Below the pieces are notes generated by a model. That model searched no databases. It was not told the origin of the DNA and saw only the letters and a list, made by a program, of their open reading frames with translations. Position numbers and translations under genes: made by a program. Of a DNA stretch of 29,665 nt, positions 15,385 through 22,411 are shown piece after piece (the stretch's first letter is position 1; the number at the start of each line of letters is the position of its first letter). This DNA is from DAOTUL01 sp034437435 (GTDB lineage Bacteria > Chloroflexota > Anaerolineae > Aggregatilineales > Phototrophicaceae), in assembly GCA_964417785.1 (NCBI GenBank), contig CAYQJO010000025.1, positions 1 through 29,665 on the forward strand, given 5' to 3'.

Positions 15385-15536
15385 AGCGTTGGCCGACCCT
15401 ATAGTTGCGCGGATGGCAAGTCCACCGGAACGTAAACGATCCGGCTATGGGTTGGGGAAAAGCCGGGTGAACCCGTCTCAGGCCAACAACGATGGGGTAC
15501 ATCAGGCCCATTCATGGGTCTTGCAACCTTGTAGCC
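15385..15536 (+). ncRNA. Structured RNA candidate (HEARO/omega-RNA-like?)
   Basis: This gene-free stretch holds many mutually compatible complementary segments. GTTGGCC 15388-15394 pairs with GGCCAAC 15481-15487. GTTGC 15404-15408 pairs with GCAAC 15523-15527. CCGGA 15425-15429 pairs with TCCGG 15440-15444. CGGG/CCCG close a TGAA loop at 15464-15475. AGGCCCAT 15504-15511 pairs with ATGGGTCT 15514-15521. The first two pairings cross, suggesting a pseudoknot. The layout reminds me of HEARO RNAs, the guide RNAs of IscB nucleases, which occur as orphan copies in Chloroflexota, but I could not compare sequences. Family call weak; structure well supported. Confidence 0.4.
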
Positions 15537-15565
15537 CGCGTGCTTTCAGCGCCGGGCGGATGGGC

Positions 15566-16231
15566 TTACCGGCGGGGGATGGTGGCGATGACGGTGAGGC
15601 CGGTGGATTCGAGTTCGTCGCGGTAGTACAGGCGCGGGTCCAGGTATTCGGTCAGGAAGGCCAGTCCCAGCCCGACCAGTCCCGCCAGCGCCAGCCGCAC
15701 CAATGGGCCGAAGCGGTCGGTCAATGGGGGCGGTGCCGGGGCGATGTGCGGTTGGTCCAGCAGCGTGACCTGGGCCGGGGCGTCGCCTAGCTGCGGGAAA
15801 AAGTCCTGGCTGCGTGTTTGCAGCACCGTGATAACGGCATTGGCGATGGTCGCCAGTTCGGCCTCATCCGGCCAGGTGATGAAAATCTGCCCGATGCTGC
15901 GCTCGTTATCCGCGCCGATGCGCAACGCGCCGGGGTTGATGTCCAGGCCGGTTTCTTCGGCGACGGCTTCGGCGAAGCGCCCGGTGCGCACCCAGTCGGT
16001 AAAGGCGTTGACGGTCAGTTCGGATGCCAGCCATACGTCTTGATAATCGCCGTCGCGGTTGGGGATGGCCTCAAGCTGCTGGGCGGCGGTATAGCGGACG
16101 GTGGTGGTGAATCCGGATGCCGGTGCGGTGTCGATCAGGTCTGGCACGACGAACACGGCCACAATGATGACCGGGATGGCGATCAGGTACCAGCGTCGCA
16201 GCAGCACCCGTAGAATGTAGATCAGTTCCAT
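15566..16231 (-). CDS. Second Wzz-like chain-length/anchor protein
   Basis: A 221-residue protein with an N-terminal membrane segment (about residues 14-34 after MELIYILRVLLRRW), an outer-side domain of about 130 residues, and a second membrane segment near 175-195 (LVRLALAGLVGLGLAFLTEYLDP). The C-terminus ends in GLTVIATIPRR, typical of Wzz proteins just before the attached or separate kinase. The ATG at 16231 follows AGAGGG by about ten bases; a TTG at 16249 is less likely. It is the last gene of the minus-strand glycan cluster, 167 bases after the GT4 gene. No ATPase partner is adjacent; the CpsD-like protein at 8703 could serve both. Confidence 0.82.
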   Translation of the reverse strand: MELIYILRVLLRRWYLIAIPVIIVAVFVVPDLIDTAPASGFTTTVRYTAAQQLEAIPNRDGDYQDVWLASELTVNAFTDWVRTGRFAEAVAEETGLDINPGALRIGADNERSIGQIFITWPDEAELATIANAVITVLQTRSQDFFPQLGDAPAQVTLLDQPHIAPAPPPLTDRFGPLVRLALAGLVGLGLAFLTEYLDPRLYYRDELESTGLTVIATIPRR

Positions 16232-16253
16232 TGGTTGGTTCCCTCTCAATCCC

Positions 16254-16281
16254 GAACCGCGAAGAAACGACGGGCGGCATG
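16254..16281 (+). repeat. 28-bp direct repeat, copy 1
   Basis: Begins GAACCGCGAAGAAACGACGG and ends GCGGCATG. It matches the copy at 16354-16381 at 26 of 28 bases, with exactly 100 bases between start points. Both copies lie in the spacer between the Wzz-like and GT4 genes. Confidence 0.9.
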
Positions 16282-16289
16282 GTTTGTGT

Positions 16290-16315
16290 GTAGGGGCGGT
16301 GCCGCGTCACCGCCC
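16290..16315 (+). repeat. GTAGGG hairpin repeat, copy A
   Basis: Starts GTAG and continues as an 8-bp palindrome GGGCGGTG ... CACCGCCC with a 6-base loop. Member of the family described in the findings. Confidence 0.85.
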
Positions 16316-16353
16316 GCTGCATGTCTTATCACAGAATACCACCGAACCCAAAT

Positions 16354-16381
16354 GAACCGCAAAGAAACGGCGGGCGGCATG
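16354..16381 (+). repeat. 28-bp direct repeat, copy 2
   Basis: Begins GAACCGCAAAGAAACGGCGG and ends GCGGCATG. It differs from copy 1 at two positions. Its end overlaps hairpin copy E. Confidence 0.9.
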
Positions 16382-16396
16382 TATGCCGCACCCTAC
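16372..16396 (-). repeat. GTAGGG hairpin repeat, copy E
   Basis: On the minus strand GTAGGGT is followed by GCGGCAT, loop AC, ATGCCGC. This is a 7-bp perfect stem. It lies immediately beyond the stop of the GT4 gene. Confidence 0.8.
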
Positions 16397-16398
16397 AA

Positions 16399-17493
16399 TC
16401 ACATCTCGCCTGGTGTATGTTCTTGGACGAAATTCCCGATTTGCTGCATGAACAGCGAGCGGTCGAATTGGGCGGCGTGCTGTTTCATCGCGGCTGGATC
16501 GTAGCGGGTGGCGTCAAATGTCGCCATAACCTCGGCCAGACTCTCGACGGTCATGGCGTGGAAGTGTTCGCCGCCGACGCCAGGAATCACCGTATCGAGC
16601 GCACCACCGCCACCGTAGGCGATCACCGGGCGTCCGGCGGCCTGTGACTGCACCGGCGTGATGCCGAAATCCTCCAGGCCGGGGAAGATAAATGCCTGCG
16701 CCCGTGCCATCAATCCCGGCAGTTCAGCATCCGGCACGAAACCCAGAAACTCGACGGATGGTCCGGCCAGCGCCTTGAGCCGGTCCAGATCGCGCCCCCG
16801 GCCACCGACCTTCAGCGGCAGATTGAGCCGGGTAGCGGCCTGAACCGCCAGATCAATTCGTTTGTAGGGGATCAGGCGCGAGACGACCAGGAAATAGTCT
16901 TCCGGTTCGGCGGCAGGCACATCAAAACGGCGGGTATCCACCGGCGGGTAGATGACCACCGAGTTGCGGTCGTAGTAGGTCTTGATGCGCCCCTGAATCT
17001 CGGACGAGATGGCGATGAAATGATCGACCCGCTGGGCGGCGTCGTAATCCCAGCGCTTGAGAACGGCCACCAGCGGCTTGAGCGCCGTCTCCACCAGCGG
17101 CCCCAACCCCTCACGGGCGATGTAAGACTCCAACTGCCACACGTAGCGCGTCGGAGCCAGACAGTAGCAAATGTGAACGGTGTTGTCATCGTGTTTGACG
17201 CCGTGACAGAATCCGCTTTTGTTGCTCAGGATCACGTCGTAGGCGGAGAGGTCCAACCGGTTCCAGGCCAGCGGGTAGAGCGGTAAATAGGGCTGGTGGT
17301 GGGTGTGGATGGCGGGCAGCAAATCCAGCCAGGAGGTGCGAATATCCCAGTTGCGATAGGCATCGGGCATAGAACCGGGGGCATAGATGCTGGTAAACAC
17401 CGGGCTTTGCGGATACATATCCACCAGCGTCGCCAGCACATCCTCTGCGCCGCCGATCTGGTTGAGCCAATCGTGGACCAGGGTCAGCCGCAT
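16399..17493 (-). CDS. Glycosyltransferase family 4, WbaZ-like
   Basis: A 364-residue GT-B glycosyltransferase that would transfer a sugar from an NDP-sugar to a lipid-linked glycan on the cytoplasmic side. The N-terminal domain starts LTLVHDWLNQIGGAEDVL, which marks the WbaZ-like group. The C-terminal domain holds VVSRLIPYKRIDLAVQAA, a glycine-rich GGRGRDLDRLKAL, FLGFVPDAELPGLMARAQAFIFPG and EDFGITPVQSQAAG. The second Glu of the usual EX7E motif is Gln here. The following GRPVIAYGGGGALDTV is typical. The ATG at 17493 continues MRLTLVHDWLNQ and starts the family domain directly. It is flanked on both sides by GTAGGG hairpins, so it may be expressed separately from rnhB. Confidence 0.92.
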   Translation of the reverse strand: MRLTLVHDWLNQIGGAEDVLATLVDMYPQSPVFTSIYAPGSMPDAYRNWDIRTSWLDLLPAIHTHHQPYLPLYPLAWNRLDLSAYDVILSNKSGFCHGVKHDDNTVHICYCLAPTRYVWQLESYIAREGLGPLVETALKPLVAVLKRWDYDAAQRVDHFIAISSEIQGRIKTYYDRNSVVIYPPVDTRRFDVPAAEPEDYFLVVSRLIPYKRIDLAVQAATRLNLPLKVGGRGRDLDRLKALAGPSVEFLGFVPDAELPGLMARAQAFIFPGLEDFGITPVQSQAAGRPVIAYGGGGALDTVIPGVGGEHFHAMTVESLAEVMATFDATRYDPAAMKQHAAQFDRSLFMQQIGNFVQEHTPGEM

Positions 17494-17508
17494 GTTTATG
17501 TCCTGGGT

Positions 17509-17533
17509 GGGCGCAGCGACCCTGCGCCCCTAC
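17509..17533 (-). repeat. GTAGGG hairpin repeat, copy B
   Basis: On the minus strand GTAG leads into GGGCGCAG, a 5-base loop and CTGCGCCC, an 8-bp perfect stem. Confidence 0.85.
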
Positions 17534-17561
17534 CAACGTAACGGGATGCGTCGTCTACCCC

Positions 17562-17585
17562 GGACGGCAAGAATGCCGTCCCTAC
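17562..17585 (-). repeat. GTAGGG hairpin repeat, copy C
   Basis: On the minus strand GTAG leads into GGACGGCA, loop TTCT and TGCCGTCC, an 8-bp perfect stem. Confidence 0.85.
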
Positions 17586-17600
17586 CTGCGAACGTTTGTC

Positions 17601-17624
17601 GTAGGGACGCGATTCTTCGCGTCC
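17601..17624 (+). repeat. GTAGGG hairpin repeat, copy D
   Basis: GTAG leads into GGACGCGA, loop TTCT and TCGCGTCC, an 8-bp perfect stem. It faces copy C, only 15 bases away, and has the same TTCT loop. Confidence 0.85.
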
Positions 17625-17671
17625 GCGTGCTTCTGGCACTGTCCAGCGGGGGTTATCAATGCCAGGAAACA

Positions 17672-18355
17672 TCAACTTTCGCCCGCCTTTTCGATGACGG
17701 CCTTCACCGGAGCGAAGTACTTGCGGTGAAGCGGGGTGGCTCCCACTTGTTGCAGGGCGTTTTTGTGCTGGACGGTGCCGTAGCCCTTGTGGGCGGCGAA
17801 GCCATACGCCGGGAACTCCTCGTCCAGATCGCGCATGAAATCATCGCGCCAGACCTTCGCCAGCACACTGGCGGCGGCGATGCTCAGGGATTCGCTGTCG
17901 CCGCGGACGATATGTTCCTGGCAGCAGTCCACCGGCGCATCATCCCAACGGATCGAATCCAGCAGCAGACAATCCGGCTGGAAACCCGGACTCCGGTACA
18001 CCAACTCGTCCAGCGCCCGCCGCATTGCCAAACGGGTCGCCGGGACGATGCCGATCTGGTCGATTTCATCGCTGCTGGCGCTGCCGATGCCCCAGGCGAC
18101 CGCCGTCGCCTTGATGGTGTCCACCAGCGATTCGCGCTGGCGGGCGGACATCTGCTTGCTATCGCGCACACCGTTCAGCCGTTCTTGCAGATCGCCATCG
18201 GGATAGGGCAGCGATACCGCCGCCGCCACCACCGGCCCGGCCCAGGCTCCGCGCCCGGCCTCGTCTATGCCGACGGTATAGCAGTGTCCGCGCAGCCAGT
18301 GTTCGCGTTCATATCTGAGGCCGGCGGTCTTTGATCTTTTCCGGTTGCTTTGCAT
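17672..18355 (-). CDS. rnhB: Ribonuclease HII
   Basis: Cuts RNA in RNA-DNA hybrids and removes single ribonucleotides from DNA. The 227-residue product has the full signature: YTVGIDEAGRGAWAGPVVAAAV (Asp31, Glu32), NGVRDSKQMSARQRE, LLLDSIRWDD, ESLSIAAASVLAKVWRDDFM and AAHKGYGTVQH. I chose ATG 18355, which has AGGG five bases upstream and overlaps the end of the upstream GT2 gene by 47 bases. The frame stays open to 18985 only as a shadow of that gene. A housekeeping enzyme inside a glycan operon probably reflects co-transcription. The ATG at 18312 is out of frame and can be ignored. Certain call; start likely. Confidence 0.95.
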   Translation of the reverse strand: MQSNRKRSKTAGLRYEREHWLRGHCYTVGIDEAGRGAWAGPVVAAAVSLPYPDGDLQERLNGVRDSKQMSARQRESLVDTIKATAVAWGIGSASSDEIDQIGIVPATRLAMRRALDELVYRSPGFQPDCLLLDSIRWDDAPVDCCQEHIVRGDSESLSIAAASVLAKVWRDDFMRDLDEEFPAYGFAAHKGYGTVQHKNALQQVGATPLHRKYFAPVKAVIEKAGES

Positions 18356-19079
18356 AGGTTCCCTGCATGGCTTTCCAGCGAATGCGCAAGGTATCCAGGA
18401 ACATGTTGATCGAATCCTGGAACGGTTTGATTTTGGAGTGTTCTTTGTAAATCCAGGTGATGGGGATTTCGATGATTGTGTGGCCGCGCTGCTGGGCGAC
18501 AAACAATATCTCGACATCGAAGGTCCAGCCGTTGATCGTTTGCAGCGGAAACAACTCGTGGGCGACGTCACGCCGGAAACACTTGAAGCCGCACTGCGTA
18601 TCATGGAGATGGTGGACGGCGACCAGCCGCACAATGGTGTTGAACACCCGTCCCATGATGTGGCGCATCTCCGGTTCGCCAATACGTTGTGCGCCGGGGG
18701 CCTCGCGTGAGGCGATGGCGATGTCGTAGTCGCCCGACTGTGGTGGCAGGAATTTGAGGGACTCATCAATCGGCATGGAGAGATCGGCGTCACAGATGAA
18801 CAGGTATTCACCCTCCGCCGCCAGCATCCCGGTGCGGACCGCCGCGCCCTTGCCCTGGGTCGGCTCGGTGATGACGCGGATATAGTCATGTTCGGCAGCA
18901 GCAATCTCAGCCAGTGCCAGAGTGTTATCGGTGCTGTTGTTGTTGACGATGACGACCTCAATCGCGAAATCCTGCGCTTCGACAAAGCGGGTAATATCGG
19001 TCAGGCTTTGCGGGAGCCGGTCGGGTGCGCCTTCGTTGTAGGCGGGGATCACCAGCGAGAGGAGCGGACGCTTATCCAA
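18309..19079 (-). CDS. GT2 glycosyltransferase, dolichyl/polyprenyl-phosphate sugar synthase type
   Basis: A 256-residue GT-A enzyme. It opens with PLLSLVIPAYNEGAPDRLPQ, followed by VVIVNNNSTDNTLALAE, GKGAAVRTGMLAAEGEYLFICDADLSMP (the DAD metal motif), RHIMGRVFNTIVR, DTQCGFKCFRRDVA, GWTFDVEILF and EIPITW. The set matches the family that loads a sugar onto polyprenyl phosphate. Such a product could feed the ArnT/PMT-like transferases at 4192-8024. No C-terminal membrane segments are visible. A TTG start at 19079 is preferred because GGAG lies eight bases upstream, inside the end of the preceding gene. Starting at the upstream ATGs (19145 or 19142) would only add residues that overlap that gene. 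Confidence 0.9.
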   Translation of the reverse strand: MDKRPLLSLVIPAYNEGAPDRLPQSLTDITRFVEAQDFAIEVVIVNNNSTDNTLALAEIAAAEHDYIRVITEPTQGKGAAVRTGMLAAEGEYLFICDADLSMPIDESLKFLPPQSGDYDIAIASREAPGAQRIGEPEMRHIMGRVFNTIVRLVAVHHLHDTQCGFKCFRRDVAHELFPLQTINGWTFDVEILFVAQQRGHTIIEIPITWIYKEHSKIKPFQDSINMFLDTLRIRWKAMQGTYAKQPEKIKDRRPQI

Positions 19080-19083
19080 CAGC

Positions 19084-20052
19084 TTATCTCCGGGTGTTAT
19101 CTCTGTCGTGTGTGGGAACATACAACATGGTTTCCAGGTCATCAATCGTCACGGTACGCATTTTCTGGACGGCTCGCCGTTTGGTCAGCATTCCGGGTAC
19201 AGCCAGCACACCGGCCAGCATACCCCGTAATTTGGCCCGTGCAGCGGCACCGCGCCATGCACGGGCAGCATCAGCGGCGATGTGCAGTTGCGCTTTCAGC
19301 ACCAGCCAGCCATATTTCCGCCACAGTTCAATCGGGTAGTTTTTGACCAGGACGAAGATCAAGTTGCGTCCGTCGTGGAAACTGGCCGTAACACCACCGC
19401 CGGTAGCTGAAAGATGATGGTACACGATGGCATCAGGTGTGTAAAGACAACGCCAACCGGTCAGTTGCGCCCGCCACGCCAGATCAATGTCTTCCAGCGA
19501 GAAGAAGAAATCATCATCCAGCAGGCCGATCTGGTCGAGCATGGTCCGGCGATAAGCCGACGATCCGCCGCAGGCGCTGAAGACATATTCTTCCTGGTCG
19601 AACTGGTTATCGTCCTGCTGCCACACACCACGATTACCGGCGCGGCCATCGATGGTGAAATAATCGCCGGCGGCGTGGATGCGGTCGCGCTGATCGAAGA
19701 GCAGCATCTTGCTGGCGATAATGCCGGTCTCTGGGTGGCGCTCAAAGGCGTCCACGACGGCAGTCACCCAGCCGGGATCGACTTCGGTGTCGTTGTTGAG
19801 CAGGGCGATATAATCGCCGCTGGCGGCGCGGATGCCGGCGTTGCAGGCCCCGGTGAATCCGGTGTTGGTGGTCAACTGCACCAGTTTGACATCCGGATAA
19901 CCTTCGCGGATAAACGCCTGTGAGCCGTCGGTCGAGGCGTTATCGGCAATGATGATCTCTACTGCTGGATAGGTCTGAGCGGCCAGCGCATCCAGGCAGG
20001 TCTTGAGGAAGTGCTTGCCGTTCCAGTTGGGAATGACAACGGAAAAGGTCAC
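19084..20052 (-). CDS. GT2 glycosyltransferase, rhamnosyltransferase-like
   Basis: A 322-residue GT-A enzyme. It has SVVIPNWNGKHFLKTCLDAL, IIIADNASTDGSQAFI, NTGFTGACNAGIRAASGDYIALLNNDTEVDPGW (NND metal motif), FSACGGSSAYRRTMLDQIG and DDFFFSLEDIDLAWRAQ. These features mark the WbbL/rhamnosyltransferase-like branch. The GTG at 20052 overlaps the stop of rmlD (GTGA), and GAAGG lies six bases upstream, so translation is coupled to rmlD. Adjacent rmlD supports a dTDP-6-deoxysugar donor. The C-terminal 100 residues are basic and amphipathic and may attach to the membrane. Confidence 0.92.
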   Translation of the reverse strand: MTFSVVIPNWNGKHFLKTCLDALAAQTYPAVEIIIADNASTDGSQAFIREGYPDVKLVQLTTNTGFTGACNAGIRAASGDYIALLNNDTEVDPGWVTAVVDAFERHPETGIIASKMLLFDQRDRIHAAGDYFTIDGRAGNRGVWQQDDNQFDQEEYVFSACGGSSAYRRTMLDQIGLLDDDFFFSLEDIDLAWRAQLTGWRCLYTPDAIVYHHLSATGGGVTASFHDGRNLIFVLVKNYPIELWRKYGWLVLKAQLHIAADAARAWRGAAARAKLRGMLAGVLAVPGMLTKRRAVQKMRTVTIDDLETMLYVPTHDRDNTRR

Positions 20053-20894
20053 GCTGAACCTTCGTTGTCCAGAAAGGCGTTGACCGCATCGTGCCAGTGG
20101 CGCATCTCGATCCCCAGCATGGCGGCGGTGGTGTTCGCCAGCGCGGCATATGTGGGCGGCGTGGATGCCCGCTGCCATTCACGGCTGCTGATGGGTTGCA
20201 CCGGCACCGACGTGTAACCGCCCCGGTCCAGCACATAGCGGGCGAAATTGTAGCGTGAGACCGCGCCCCGGTTGGTCAGGTGATAGGTGCCGTAGCGTCC
20301 GGTTTCGATCAAACGGATGATGGCGTCCGCCAGATCGTCGGTATAGGTCGGATTGGCGACCTCATCGGTGACGACACGCAGGTCTTTGCCCAGTTCGGCG
20401 GCGTTTAGAATCGCATGGATGAAGTTCCTGCCGCCATGTGCAAATAACCACGCTGTGCGCACGATGTAGTGGCGCGGGTTGATAGCGGCGACCGCCCGCT
20501 CGCCCACCACTTTGCTGTAACCGTAGGGGTTGGCCGGATCGGTCAGGTCGTATTCGCGGTAGGGGGCGTTGCGGGTACCGCCGAAGACCTCGTTGCTGCT
20601 GACGTACAGCACCGCAGCATCGACGGATGCCGCTGCGATGGCGACGTTTTGCGCGCCGTAGCCGTTGATGCGCACGGCTTTGTCCGGTTCTTTGGCGCAG
20701 CCATCTACGTCGGTCCAGGCGGCGGCGTGGAGTACAATATCGGGTGCCTGTCCGGCGATATGGTCCTTGACCGCCGCAAAATTGGTAATGTCGATCTCGT
20801 CAATGTCGAAGCCGCTGACGTCATGCTGTGGCTGAAGCCGGTTGACCAGGGCGCTGCCCAGGCGTCCGGCGGAGCCAGTTACGATGATTCGCAT
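20049..20894 (-). CDS. rmlD: dTDP-4-dehydrorhamnose reductase family protein
   Basis: A 281-residue SDR protein that would reduce dTDP-4-keto-6-deoxy-hexose to dTDP-L-rhamnose or a related sugar with NAD(P)H. It shows IVTGSAGRLGSALVNRL, VLHAAAWTDVDGCAKEPDKAVRING, LYVSSNEVFGG (RmlD usually has STDYVFDG here), NPYGYSKVVGE (catalytic Tyr and Lys) and YIVRTAWLF. GGGAGG lies four bases before the ATG. It overlaps the upstream small gene by 16 bases and the downstream GT2 by four. The substitution at the STDYVFDG block means a relative acting on another keto sugar is possible. Confidence 0.88.
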   Translation of the reverse strand: MRIIVTGSAGRLGSALVNRLQPQHDVSGFDIDEIDITNFAAVKDHIAGQAPDIVLHAAAWTDVDGCAKEPDKAVRINGYGAQNVAIAAASVDAAVLYVSSNEVFGGTRNAPYREYDLTDPANPYGYSKVVGERAVAAINPRHYIVRTAWLFAHGGRNFIHAILNAAELGKDLRVVTDEVANPTYTDDLADAIIRLIETGRYGTYHLTNRGAVSRYNFARYVLDRGGYTSVPVQPISSREWQRASTPPTYAALANTTAAMLGIEMRHWHDAVNAFLDNEGSA

Positions 20895-21232
20895 ACATCC
20901 TCCCAGTAGTTGCAGACCCGCTCGAATTCCGACAGCCAGAATGTCTCCGGGTCCGAGACGTCGAAACCTTGTGCTGCCGCCCAGCGGAAGAATCCGCTGC
21001 CGCAGCGGTCGGTTTGCTTGTTGACCACCAGTACGCCCAGAATTGGGCGACCTGCCGCGACTTCATCGGCACAGAGGTCCTGCAAAATCTGGGCGAAGGC
21101 CGGCGCACGATAGTGAATATAGGCGCTTTGAATATGGGTGGCAAGGTGAGAGTAGTAAATCGTGCGGCGCATGGCGGCCAGCCCGACCAGGATGTCGTGG
21201 ATTTCTTGCTTGATCGTTGTCCAGTCTTTCAC
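20879..21232 (-). CDS. Small soluble protein of unknown function
   Basis: A 117-residue protein starting at a GTG with GAGG seven bases upstream. There is no signal or membrane segment. It is rich in aromatic residues in the last 40 positions. The central stretch ILGVLVVNKQTDRCGSGFF looks like a conserved core seen, as far as I can recall, in small uncharacterised bacterial proteins. It sits between a membrane protein (10-base gap) and rmlD (16-base overlap), so it belongs to the minus-strand operon. Nothing identifies a reaction. Confidence 0.75.
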   Translation of the reverse strand: MKDWTTIKQEIHDILVGLAAMRRTIYYSHLATHIQSAYIHYRAPAFAQILQDLCADEVAAGRPILGVLVVNKQTDRCGSGFFRWAAAQGFDVSDPETFWLSEFERVCNYWEDVCESS

Positions 21233-21242
21233 AGGTTGGCCT

Positions 21243-21986
21243 CTACTGCATCAGGACTGTGAGGGTCTGATCGTCAATGATGATGTCATACAGACGATAG
21301 ACACGTCCGTCGGCGTCTACCGTAAGCTGGCGCAATGCTTCGTTGCCCTCGCGCTCAAAATCGCGAATCAAATCGCCCACCTCGTCCGATAGTCCGAACG
21401 GCAGGGTATCCGGGTTATAGACCACACCGCTCACATCCACACCGACCACCTGGAACTGTGTGTGCGATGGATCAAGCTGGACGACGATGCCGACACGCTG
21501 CCAGAACACACCGGTATTGACATCAGCATACACGATCCCGCCGCCCGGACGGAAATCCACCTGGATGCTGCGTACCTGATCGCTGCCGGTGCGGCAGATG
21601 GTGCTGCGCTCATGACAGATTGCCAGGGCTTCGCTCTCGCTGAATGTGACGGTCGTCACCGATGGACCACCACCGGCCAGACTGCCACTTATGACAGTAT
21701 AGTCACGGGTGCTGGTGTTAACGGTTCCAATACTGCCCAGATTGACGGTGACATCCGCCGGACCGGGAACCGGGTTTTCGATGGCGACGGTGGGGACCAC
21801 CTGATCGAACACATCATCAGTTCGACCGATGTTTTCCACGCCGACCAGCCGCATCATCAGTGGAGTCAGGATGCCTGTAGCATATAACATGCTGCAACTC
21901 AGGACAAATAGTATGACAATCAAGCTTAAGCATCCACATCCGGACAGGCTGATAGGGCGTCGCCGGTACGGTTGTCGTTGAATCAT
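21243..21986 (-). CDS. Membrane-anchored protein of unknown function
   Basis: A 247-residue protein. A basic N-terminus (about 12 residues) is followed by a single hydrophobic segment at about 14-38. The rest is a Thr/Ser/Val-rich outer domain with two Cys (about 125 and 132) that could pair. No lipobox in the right position and no recognised family. AGGGAG lies four bases before the ATG. It appears to be the first gene of the minus-strand operon, since the next gene upstream is on the other strand. Confidence 0.82.
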   Translation of the reverse strand: MIQRQPYRRRPISLSGCGCLSLIVILFVLSCSMLYATGILTPLMMRLVGVENIGRTDDVFDQVVPTVAIENPVPGPADVTVNLGSIGTVNTSTRDYTVISGSLAGGGPSVTTVTFSESEALAICHERSTICRTGSDQVRSIQVDFRPGGGIVYADVNTGVFWQRVGIVVQLDPSHTQFQVVGVDVSGVVYNPDTLPFGLSDEVGDLIRDFEREGNEALRQLTVDADGRVYRLYDIIIDDQTLTVLMQ

Positions 21987-22121
21987 GAAGCTCCCTTTAC
22001 AAAACTGACGCTATTTTACTGAAATAATAGTAGGGATGGGATAGGAAACTGTGGTAGAATAATACAAAGTACGCCTGCCAAGCCAAATAAATCAACAATT
22101 ATTAAGTTATAGGGTATTCCG

Positions 22122-22337
22122 ATGGAAGAATTAAGCCCCTATGAATATTTGTGGACCACTGAACGGCGTGACCACGCTCTGTTCACGGTCACTTGTTACG
22201 GGAATTGCGAGTATTTGATCTTGCACAAGCCCACCAAGCGCGTGAGCCTCGTTTGCGACGACGCGCTGGGTAAGCAGATTATCTACAAGATGATCGAGAT
22301 GGGTGTTGAAGTTTTAGAATCACCACTCATCAACTAG
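22122..22337 (+). CDS. Small protein of unknown function
   Basis: A 71-residue soluble protein (MEELSPYEYLWTTERRDHAL...). It has two Cys and a Gly-rich middle. AGGG lies about eight bases before the ATG. The upstream 100 bases are AT-rich and contain TAGAAT and TAATAC as possible -10 boxes. An intrinsic terminator follows 29 bases after the stop, so it is probably its own transcription unit. No family recognised. Confidence 0.7.
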   Translation: MEELSPYEYLWTTERRDHALFTVTCYGNCEYLILHKPTKRVSLVCDDALGKQIIYKMIEMGVEVLESPLIN

Positions 22338-22366
22338 GAACCGCTTCCATATCAATCTATACTGGG

Positions 22367-22393
22367 CTGGACACACAGGTGTCCAGTTTTTTT
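22367..22393 (+). terminator. Intrinsic terminator after the 71-residue gene
   Basis: CTGGACAC (22367-22374) and GTGTCCAG (22379-22386) form a perfect 8-bp stem with a 4-base loop, followed by seven Ts. Textbook form on the plus strand. Confidence 0.93.
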
Positions 22394-22411
22394 GTGTTTG
22401 GGAAAGACGCC

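Noticed and set aside
15389..15790. 133-codon plus-strand frame over the structured-RNA region
   Set aside because: It runs through the RNA-like stems and then antisense to the Wzz-like gene; composition is not protein-like.
18356..18985. N-terminal fusion domain on RNase HII
   Set aside because: The low-complexity Ser/Arg-rich translation is an out-of-frame shadow of the GT2 gene.
22379..22411. GTG start for the two-span membrane protein
   Set aside because: It lies in the right arm and T-run of the intrinsic terminator.
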